NCBI GenBank assembly: GCA_948144175.1
Contig: CANXME010002673.1
Span: 62,001-126,000, forward strand
Reading direction: 5' to 3'
DNA from: Closterium sp. NIES-65
Lineage: Eukaryota > Streptophyta > Zygnematophyceae > Desmidiales > Closteriaceae
Length of the DNA stretch: 64,000 nucleotides
The notes beneath the pieces were generated by a model. The model was not told the origin of the DNA. It saw only the letters and a program-made list of their open reading frames with translations, and ran no database searches. The translations under genes were made by a program, and so were the position numbers. Shown here piece after piece: positions 22,668 through 32,800 of the stretch; within the stretch, counting starts at the first letter, position 1, and each line of letters starts with the position of its first letter.

Positions 22668-23870
22668 GAGAGTATAGGAGAGGAGGATTAGTAGGATGTT
22701 GTAGTGCTAGGATACATGAATAGGGTAGTTCTAGCTGGGAGCTAATCAAAGAAAAGTAGCATTTTGTATGTAGGCCTTTGCAATGTGCGTTACATAGTTC
22801 AAACAAGACAAACAGTTCAGCAAGACAGCTAGAAAGACAATCAGACTTGATAGGCGGGTGAGTCTGAATCTTTCAGACTTTTATTTTAGGTAACTCTGTA
22901 CTATCAGCCTTTTTTTTTTTTTTTGCAACTCTGTCAGATTCAGACTACAACTTTGGGAGAGTCTGACGAATCAGACAGGCTAAAAACGAATCTGAGGGCC
23001 TGCTCTCAGGCCAACGTGTATATAACAATTCCTTAGGATCAATCGGGGATTTCGAGTGCACCTGTGACACTCGACATCGACCACCCTCAAAGACGCGTCG
23101 TGCATCAGAGCCCATCATCGACGTTGAGAAAATTCTGGGCCAATCGACTTGCCACCCCCAGGGATCTCAGATGATCGAATTCCTCGCCTGGTAGAAAGGT
23201 CGCACCCCTATGGAAAACAGCCAGGTGCAGTGGGCAATATCGAAAATATCCCTCTTTTTCAAGTGTATCTGCGAAGCCGGGGATTCCGCGTCACATTTGT
23301 ACTCGTTTTGATGGACGAGCGGTGCGTGGTTTGGGTGAGATTTATAAATGTTCGCTCACATTTGTACTCACTAGTGCTATTTTCACTCTAGTTCAATTGC
23401 ACCAGTAATATGTATCGTGATTATCTCTATATTCGTTGATTCCGCGCGGTCCCGATTTTAGTTCATCCACAACACTTCCCACCACCAACCACGCCGCGCG
23501 CGTCCGCCACCCTCGCGGCAACCCCCGGGGCCGCCCCGATTACCAACTACCCCTCCACCATCCCCACCCCGCTCCCACTGACTCTTTCAGGGGTGGTTGT
23601 GTAATTTTGCACACTAGCATCCCCACGTTGCGTCGCGCCACCCCAAGACGATCTCTCCTCCATTGTCACACTTCGTCGCGAATTTCTCGCGGTGATCACG
23701 GGTACTTGTAACTAGGGTTAGTAGGGCGTGGCATTCGCCAGCTCACGCTCGTCTGGAAATCTCGATAAGTTATCATCGGGTTAAATAACTACAAGGCTGG
23801 GCGTCGTTTAGCACATGCGCCAAAGGCCCACAATGCTGGTGTGCTAGTGTACGCGTTATATAAGCCAACA
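22668..23870. promoter_or_regulatory. Flank between hAT gene and GT92 gene; TCAGAC motif cluster
   Basis: 22846-22980 contains at least six TCAGAC/GTCTGA motifs in both orientations around a 15-T run, just beyond the hAT transposase stop. They could be subterminal transposase-binding repeats. The rest to 23870 has no gene. TTATATAA at 23856-23863 resembles a TATA box but lies only about 8 bases before the proposed ATG of the next gene, so its role is unclear. Confidence 0.4.
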
Positions 23871-26800
23871 ATGGCCGGCGCGGAAAGCCGGCCGCCGCCC
23901 AGGCGGGTGCATCTGCAGCAGCAGCCGCTGGTGGTTACCACCACCGTCATCCAGGCCGCGGCCGTGCTGATCATGGTGAGCCGCGCACGACCGTGTTGAT
24001 TTTTGACACGTGGCGTTAATTGGTGCTACGTGGCGTTTGTATCACGTGATGTTGATTATAACGATACGTGAGGGGTTGTTAATAACGAGTCCCAGTCGGC
24101 ATAGACCTCCGATATTTCCGTTCCGCTAGACTATCTTAGACAGGCAATGCACGCACGCGGCGGCGGCGGTGACGTCAACGGCATTTTCTTCGACAGTCGT
24201 GATTATAACGAGTCGCGTCAGATCGCGCGCTACCCGTGTGGACTCCAGCAGTCGGCAATGCGCGCGACGAGCAGCGCATACCCCGCTGAGCACCCCGCAA
24301 TGAGCGGCGGCATTTCGCTGTTGGCGCCGCTGAGCACCCCGCTGGCGGCCCAACGCGCGGAACATTACTCGAAATCTTTCTTGCGACCGCGTTTGGTGGT
24401 CACTCGTGCCGGGCAGGGTGGGGCGTTGACATGTCCGCACGGGGGTTGACATGTCCGCACGGGGGTTGACATGTCCGCACGGGGGTTGACATGTCCGCAC
24501 GGGGGTTGACATGTCCGCACGGGGGTTGACATGTCCGCACGGGGGTTGACAGGCGGGACACGCGGAGACTGCTGCCTCGGCTGTGCGCGCGGCAAAGGCG
24601 GCAGTCGGGGGGGAGAGCGCGGGGGGCACGAGGCGGAGGGCGCCATCGCAATGCACCGCGAATTCTCGCGCCGCTTCTTGCCCCACCCCCTCCCCGCTGC
24701 CCTTTCCCCTCCCTTCGTTTCCCCCCGTCGTCCCCTTTTCCATTCATCTTCCACCCTCCCCTTTCTGCCCCATTCCTCTCGCCCCTCTCCCCGCCCCCCA
24801 CCCTCTCCCCTACCTCCCCTTCTCCGCTCCCCCCTCTCTCCCCCTCCCTTCCCCCTTCTCCCCTTCGTTTCCCCCCACTCCCCCTGCCCTCCCCCCCATC
24901 CCCCTCTCCGCGCGCAGTACATGATGGTGGCGCGGCACCTCTCCAGCATCGAGCAGATCGTAGTGGCGCTCACAGAGAGGTAGGGCGCAGAGAGGTAGGG
25001 CGCAGAGAGGTAGGGCGCAGAGAGGTAGGGCGCAGAGGGCAGAGAGGTAGGGCGCAGAGAGGTAGGCGCAGAGAGGTAGGGCGCAGAGAGGTTCGGCACA
25101 GAGAGGTTCGGCACAGAGAGGTACGGCACGGAGAGGTATGGCACAGAGAGGTACGGCACAGAGAGGTGCGGCACAGAGAGGTGCGGATCTCACCGCACCG
25201 CAGTCACGCACGTGCCAGCAGCGGTAGTGCCGTCCCTCTAAGTAACCAACCGCTACAATCACCCACTGCTTGCTACATCCCCATACCACATATCTTACCC
25301 CCACCCCCCACCACTCCCCACCCCTCCCCCGTCCTCCTCACAACCCAGCATAACGGAGCAGGCGGGCAACGAGGCGCATGACATGCGCGTGCTGGTGGGC
25401 GCTCTGGAGAACCACACTCTCTCCGTCGCCACCGCCCTCACCGACCACGTCGCCCTGCAGACCAGTTAGTGCTGCACTGCACCACACTGCACCCACCTAG
25501 TGGCGAGTGCTCTCTGATCAGTCAATAGTGAGACACGGCAGCACTAGGTTGGTGCCCAGTCACTCAGAGATTCAGTCATTCAGTCATTCAGACAGTCGGA
25601 CAGACATTGAATGAGTAAGTGAATCAGTCAGTCAGACAGTGAGTGAGTGAGTGAGTGAGTCAGTCAGACAGTGAGTGAATGAGCAAACGAGTGAGTGAGT
25701 CAGTTAGTCAGAGAGTCAGTCATTCAGACATTCAGTCAGTCAGTGCGTGAGTGAATAAGTGAATCAGTCAGTCAGACAGTCAGTCCGTGAGTGAGTAAGT
25801 GTGTGGGTGAGTCAATCAATCAGTCAGTCAGTCAGTCAGTCAGTCAGTCAGTCAGACAGTGAGTGGGTGAGTGAGTCAGAAAGTGAGCGAATGAGTGAGC
25901 AAGTGAGTGAGTGAGTAACTGCAGCCCTGCACACCGGTGGGTGGCGTGCCTAGTTGTCACGCACGCATGCACTCCCTGCAGCGCTGCTGCCTGCCCGCAG
26001 CACACGCATGCTTGTTTAACGCCTGTCCGCCTTGTCGGGAGTTGGGACTCGTCCCTCATAGGCCCGCCACCACGGCTGAGCCGCTTCCTCGAGTGACTTG
26101 TTTGTGATGCGAAGGTTCTCAAGAGTCACATGTGAGCATTCTCGAAACTGCCTCCACTGTACGGTCTGCCCAACCGTGCTTCCATGCAACGTGATGGACT
26201 GGCCAGCTCCACATCACGGGCCGGCCCGGGCCAGAGTGTGATAGATAGCCCCGCCTTGCTTCCTGAAACAACCGGCTTTGCTGTACCCACGAGGCTGGGT
26301 TAGGGTGCCCTATGGCCGTGTGATAGGGGGAGCAGCGTGGAGCTTTGAGATGTGGCACCATGCTTTTGCTTCATGCATGTGCTTGCTTGATTGTGTGTGT
26401 GCATATGTGTGTATCGTGTTTCTGTGTGTGCGTGTGCGTGCATGCATGCATGTGTATCATATTTGGCTCTGTCTTTGAGTGTCTATCTGTCCCTGTACCT
26501 GTGTGTGTGTCTGTCTTTTCCGTGTCTGTGTCCTTATCTTGGTGCATGTTTGTATCCGTGTGTGTGCCGTATGTCCGTGCGTGTGCGTGCGCACATGCGT
26601 GTGTGCGTGCATGCATCATCATTGCCAGGTCAGCTGCGCCAGCTGGCAACGGAGATCCGCAATCACAGCGCCACGGTGCAGACCCACGTGGCAACAGCCG
26701 TGGACGCCATTGGCGGAGGCGGGGAGGGCGGGAGGGGCGGCGGAGATGTGACAAAGGAGAAGCTGGCCGTGCTCATCTCCGCCTCCGCTCGCTCCCAGGT

Positions 26801-29800
26801 GTGGTGTGGCCTCAGGGGGGGGAGGGGCAGGGAGAAGGGGGGAGGGCGGGAGAGGCCGCGGAGATGTGAGCAAGGAGAAGCTGGCCGTGCTCATCTCCGC
26901 GTCCGCTCGCTCCCAGGTGCTCTCCCAGGCGGGGACAAGCGAGGGAAGAGCGGGAGGGAAGGTCAGGGGCAGGGAAGATCAGGGGGGGCCAGGGGGGGAG
27001 CAAGGGGGGACAGGGGGAGGGCAGGGAGGGGCAGGGTGAGAGCAGGGGGAGAGCGGGGAGGATTCCCTTTCTATCCCCATCCCCTCGCCCACTTGTAAGC
27101 AGTGCTCCATCCAAATGGAGCAGGGCACATTCAATTCATCTCAACACAAGCCCCTGCCTCAACTCTTCAACAGGGCTGCATGCACGTGTGCCTTCACTTC
27201 AAGCTAAGGAAAGCTGCACAACTCTCGTGCTTGTAACCCACCCAACCCTCATCTCATTCCTCTCCCCTTCCCGATCCCCCTTCCCCCCCCCTACTCCATT
27301 CCCCTCCCTCTCCCCCACGCCCCCTCCTCCATGCCTGCCCCCCTATATGCTGCTACTGGGCGTGCGTGCTGCGGCCACGCCCCCCCCGGCAGCGCAAGAC
27401 AGAGGCGTTTCTCTCCAGCCTGCTCACCTCAGTCAAGGCGCTCTCCAAGCAGATGGAGGTGGGTGCTGCGCGGTGCGTGTGGCCACATGCAATGCAAGTG
27501 GTTGAGTACAGCAGTGGAAGGGTTGTCACGCATCATCACATGGCATGCCAGTTGAACTGCACACATGCATGCATGCATGATGCTCTTCTGATCGCTTGCC
27601 AGATTTCTCGAACCTCAGCTCACATCAACCACACCCTATGTGTTGCTTGGCACGGCACGGCATGACACACACAGGAGCAGGGAGGGGCAGGAGGAGCAGG
27701 AGGGGCAGCGGGCAGCGGAGCGAGCTTGATGGGGGTGAGGGAGGCGGCCGCGGCTTCCAGGAAGCAGCTGCTGGCCCTCAAGACGCTGCAGGTGTGTGTG
27801 CTGTCATGCTCTTGCTGCTGCAGCGGCTGCTCCTTTGTACACTGCCCATCTCTCACAGTCACTTTCTGGTTTGAATCTTGCCGCATGCGTGCATCTGGTG
27901 TGATGGGATGCGATGTGATGTGATATGGTTTGATGTGGTGTGTGATGGGATGTGATATGATGTGATGTGATGTGATGCGATGCGATGCGATGTGAGCATG
28001 TGAGCAGGAGTCAATGGAGGACCTCAAGTCAAGGCAGTCAACGACGGACTACTCCCCTCAGGTACTCCCCTCAGGTACTCCCACAGGTGCTTCCTCAGGT
28101 TCTTCCTCAGGTGCTTCCTCAGGTGCTCCCCTCAGGTGCTCCCGCAGGTGCTTCCTCAGGTGCTCCTTGCAGGGTAGACATGACTCATGAGTGAAGGACC
28201 AAAGTGAGTAAAACTCGCCTTGTTGTTTGCAATACTCACTTGAGCACCGAGGCAAGTCGAGTAAGAGTTTGCCCTGCAGGTGCTTCCCTCAGGTGCTTCC
28301 CTCAGGTGCTTCCCTCAGGTGCTTCCCTCAGGTGCTTCCCTCAGGTGCTTCCCTCAGGTGCTTCCCTCAGGTGCTTCCCTCAGGTGCTTCCCTCACGTGC
28401 TTCCCTCAGGTGCTTCCCTCAGGTGCTTCCCTCAGGTGCTTCCCTCAAGTGCCCCCCTCAGGTGTTTCCCTTGGGTGCTTCCGTCAGGGCAGGGTTGTTG
28501 AGGTGTGGCTGCTGGGCGCAGTGGTCCCGTCAAGGCGGGCCAGGGGAAGGACACGCATGCTGGCAGTGCTCAAGGCGCTGGTGGCACACATCAAGGCTGC
28601 CACGACCAACGCAAGCCCGAGTCTGCAACTGCCCAGGGCGGCTGGACTGGGGCGCACACGTGCCTCCTCACTCTCCTCTTCCCCACCCCTCTCCCCTCCA
28701 TCCCACATCCCCCCCTCTCTTCTCAGGCAGCTCATCTGCATTCTGGCGGTGCTCAAGGCGTTGGTGGCATGGCGCACATAAAGGCCGCCAGGGCCAACGG
28801 TGGGCCGGGAGGCATGTCACATGTGTGCCTCCTCACAGTCCTGTAACCCACTCGCCCCCTCATGTCTCTCCCAACCTCCCTCCCCCCCCTTCACCATTCC
28901 CTCAGCTCATCCGCATTCTCGGGGTGCTCAAGGCGCTGGTGGCGCATATCAAGGCTGCCACGGCTAATGGCGGGCTGGGCCTGGGGCTGGGCGAGCAGCT
29001 ACCACAGCTGCCGTCGCTCGACATGGATGTGAGTCACCTAGAGGCGATGCCAGTGAGGGAGTCAATAGGGGGTCAACTGGGCGTCAATGGGGGTCAACTG
29101 AAGTCGATGGGGGTCAACACGAGTCAACGAGGGTCATCACGAGGCAATGAGGGTCAATGAGGTAAATGGGGGTCAATGCGAGTCAATGGGGGTGTCAATG
29201 GGAGTCAAGATAAGTCATCGCAAGAGTCATTTCAGTGCCGCTTTTGAGTCTGCTCGTAACTCATCTCTCTCCCCCGTACTTTCCTCCTTCCCCCGCTCTC
29301 CCCCATTTTTCCCTCTTCGCCACGTCTTTCCCCCCTTCTCCCCCCCCTCTTTCCCCCAACACAGCTGCAGCCACAGGCACAGGTGTCAGCGCAGCAGGCG
29401 CAGCAGATGGAGCGGCTGCTGCAGCAGGTTCTGGCGGAGGTGCGCAACGGAACGCACCTCACGCTGCTCCTCCGCGCCGTCTCCACACAAACCACCATCC
29501 TCTCGCGCCTCGCCAAGCGCTTCTCCTCGCTGCAATCAGCCGCCTTCTCCGCCAACACTGCCGCCGCCACACCCCCGCCTGCTGGCCCTGACGCTGCTGC
29601 GGGCGGTGGCGGGGCGACGGTGAAGTCCCTGCAGGGGCTGGTGGCGATGGTGCTGCAGAACTCCCAGAAGCACATGTCAGCGCTGCGGGATGTGAAGCGC
29701 ATGCTGACGGGGGAGGAGGCGGACGGCAAGGGGGGGTACTCGGTGCCGGTGAGGACACTGGCCGTGGTGCAGGAGAGCGCGCGCGCGCTGCAGCAGATGC

Positions 29801-32800
29801 CCGCGCTGCTCATGCAGCTGGACCGCCGGCTGCAGGGCGTGGGTGGCGGGGCGGGTGGAGGTGTGGCTGGGGGAGGAGGGGGAGGAGGAGGAGCGAGGGC
29901 GGAAGGGGTCGTGGTAGGGGGAGGGGGAGCAGGCACAGGCATGCGGCAGCAGCAGCAGGGGCAGGTGGTATCGGCGATGGAACCCCCAAAGCTGAGTGGC
30001 AGGGCAGCACGGCACGAGCGGCTGAAGCAGCTGATGGCGAAGGAGGCTGCCGCCCGCGCCGCCAAGCAGAAGGAGGAAGAGGCTGCAGCAGCAGGGAAGG
30101 CGGCGGCGGCGGCGGCGGCAGGGGACACGCAAGGAGAGGGAGCAGGCGGGCAGAAGGAGGAGGGGGGCCAAGAGCAGCGCACGGTGGAAGGGGCAGGGCA
30201 GCAGCAGCAGGAGCAGCAGCAGGGAGGAGTGGCGGCAGGTATGGGCGCGGCAGGAGGGGCAGGCGCTGGGGGGGGTGGCGGAGATGACAGGGGTGGGGGC
30301 GAGCAGGGGCGAGTGGTGACTCAGCAAGGAGAGGGAGGACGTGAGGGGAGGGGAGGCGGAGGGATGGGAGGAGAGAAGACTGGAAGGAGAGCAGAGGAGA
30401 ATACTGGTGGGCGCGAGGAGGAGACGAGGGCAGGTAGCGATGGTGCTGTGAGTGCTGGTGGTGGTGGTGGCAGTAATGGTGCTGGTGATCGCTCTGCTGG
30501 TTCCGGTGCAGGTTCTGCCGCTACCGCTGATGGTTTGGAGAGAGGGCAGGGCGGGGGAGTGGGGCGAGCGGCAGGTGGGGATGCTGAAGGGGCGGAGCAA
30601 GAGGGAGGAGAGGCGAGGCGGGTCAGCGGAGGAGAGGGGGGTGATGGGGAAGGTGGCGTGGATGGCGAGGGGGGGAGAGCTCAGGGGGCGGCTGGGGAAG
30701 GAGATGGAGGAGGGGAGGGGGGAGGGGCTGGAGCAGGTGGAGGGGGGGGGAAAGCAGCGTCTGGAGGTGAGGAAGGAGAGGGTGGAGGGGAATCAGAGGG
30801 GGGAGGGGAAGGAGGGGGAGCAGGGGGAGAAGGGGGCGCAGGGGGGGGGAGGGGGCGCAGGGGGGGTGGTGCCGATAGAGTGGGCGAAGCCGGAGGAGAT
30901 GGACAGCGAGCGGGCGGACCTGGTGTCGATGCTCAAGGCGCGCAGGGACGAGGCGGGCGAGCGCGGCAGCGAGGACAGCGGCGTTAAGAGTGGTGGTGGC
31001 GGTGAGGCGGTGAAGCACCGGCGGAAGAGGAAGAAGCACAAGGGTGGGGAGGGGCGTGGTGCGGTGGGAGGCGGTGGGAAGGGAGAGGGGGAGATGAGTG
31101 AGGAGGAGAGGGCGATGGCTGAGGCGAGGATGGCTGTGAGTAGAGAGAGAGGTGAGGATGAGGAGGAGGAAGAGGAGGAGGAGGGGGAGGGGGAAGGGGA
31201 GGAGGGAGAGGAGGAGGGGGAAGAGGGAGAGGAGGAGGGAGGGGAGGACGAGGAGAAGGGTGGGGGGAAGGGAAAAGGTGAGGGTGGGGTGAAGAGTGGG
31301 GTTGGACGCAAGAGGAGGGTGGCTGGAGGTGAACGTGGGGAGGCGGGGAGTGGAGAGCTGAAGGAGAGGGGGGGGAGGAGAGGAGGGGAGGGAGAGAGCA
31401 AGAGGAGGCTGGGAGAGGAGGGGAGGGGGGCACAGGGGGGAGGGGCACGAGGAGGAGGGGGAAATGGCGGAGGAGGGGTAGGGGAAGGAGGAGGAGGGGA
31501 AGGCTCAGTGGCAAGGCAGGGCAGGAGGAAGCGCATTCCGATGGAGCAGGCGGAGGAGCAGCAGAGCATGGGGGCGGGGGCACGCACGGGGCTGCGGCTG
31601 AAGAGCATGGGGATCGAGGAGCTGCTGAGCCTGGAGGACGAGGAGGACGACGAGGAGGAGGGCGCAGGGGGAGGGGGCGGAGGGGGAGCGGGAGGGGGTA
31701 CAATGGGACGAATGGGCGGGGAAGGGGGTGTAGAGGTGGCTGGGGAGGGGGGTAGGAGCAGTGGTTGGGGGGAAGGGCGAGAAGGCCAGCAGGGGCAGGG
31801 GATAAAGTTGGGAGTAGGGGGGCGCGGAGGGGGAGTGGGGGCAGCAGCTAGGGTGGGCAAGGCGGTGTTGGATGACGTGGAGGGCGAGGAGGCGTGGACG
31901 GAGCCACTGCCCACACAGGGGTACATTCCCCAAGGGCCCTTCGCCAGTGAGTGTTGCGGCTTTGCCCCTGCCCATCTCCTCTTGCTGTCCCTCGTGTTTC
32001 CCGTGCCTTCCGCCAGACATCCTTCCTTCCCTCCCATAACAGCCCCTTTTACCATCTTCCCTTGACCTCCCTCCCCCCAACGCCTGTGGACCCATTAGAC
32101 GCGTCGGAGTGGAGGCAGCGTGTGTTGGCAGGCAACTCGGTCTTCACCCGCTTCAGGTATAAACATAGAAACTATACATCCCCACTATTTTTCGGGTGCC
32201 ATTGAAAACCACCCATCCTTAAAGCTCCGCAGAGAGTCTCGTGGCCCCTGCTCCGTGCCCCTTGCTCCCTGCTCCCTGCCCCCTTGTCCCTGCCCCCTTC
32301 CCCTTGCCCCATGCCCCATAACCCATGCCCTGTTCCCCATGCTCCGTTTCTTATGTGTTAGCATCAAGTATTGATTCTGTAGATTAGAGGCCCAAAATAT
32401 CTCAAATCGTTGAACCAAGTTTCTGGACAGAAACGTCAATTTTACAAGAAACGCAGCTGACAAAAAACACACCGTTAGAACTTTACCCAAATCGACTATG
32501 TTGTAGCCCTAGACCGACCATTTTCAATTTGAATCGCATTTAAAGAGAAAATGTTTCTCGAGATATGAGTTTCGACGTACCGATGGATGTGCTGTAGGTG
32601 AAACTTAACTCAAACTTAATGTTCAACCAAGATCCAGACAAGGAAATGGAGGAGGAATAAACCAGGTGAGAGACCAAAAAGAGGACAACAGAGAAGGTCC
32701 CCAGGGAGTCATCAACCAAGAAACCCCATAACCACACAAAATCTCCTTCCTATAATAATTCAATTTTCATGCTTGACATTTTTTCCTGACTCATGCAAGC

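Larger units (their letters stand above)
23871..24979 (+). other. GT92 gene exons 1-2: cytosolic tail and signal anchor
   Basis: Exon 1 reads MAGAESRPPPRRVHLQQQP followed by the hydrophobic run LVVTTTVIQAAAVLIM. Splicing 23975 to 24918 (phase 0) continues the hydrophobic run with YMMVA, making one span of about 21 residues, then RHLSSIEQIVVALTE. Positive charges precede the span, which predicts N-in orientation as in Golgi glycosyltransferases. That one membrane span is completed across the exon junction supports the join. The 942-bp intron holds the ACGTG cluster and the 20-bp minisatellite. Confidence 0.65.
25349..31946 (+). other. GT92 gene exons 3-10: cysteine-free stem region
   Basis: Exons 3-8 and the start of exon 9 (to about 29840) read as helical, heptad-like sequence (MRVLVGALENHTLSVATAL, TEAFLSSLLTSVKALSKQME, IRILGVLKALVAHIKAAT, MERLLQQVLAEVRNGTHL), suggesting coiled coil. 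The rest of exons 9-10 is low complexity: Gly/Ala-rich, an Arg/Lys cluster (KHRRKRKKHK near 31013), an acidic run (about 31156-31255), and LRLKSMGIEELLSLEDEEDD. The last part reads WTEPLPTQGYIPQGPFA. I see no cysteine in the whole stem. Sequons at ENHT, RNHS and RNGT fit a luminal location. A frame change between 30.45 and 30.99 kb is best explained by an intron (GTGAGG at 30767, AG at 30877-30878), which makes the phases fit, but it lacks a polypyrimidine tract. Confidence 0.6.

Noticed and set aside
23856..23863. TATA box of the GT92 gene
   Set aside because: Only about 8 bases before the proposed ATG, too close for a normal start site; not called as a promoter.
24421..24551. 20-bp repeats as a CRISPR-like or regulatory array
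   Set aside because: Simple head-to-tail minisatellite without spacers; no evidence of function.
30793..32055. 420-codon minus-strand frame, Ser/Pro-rich
   Set aside because: It is the complement of the Gly/Glu-rich stem exons; composition bias explains the open frame.
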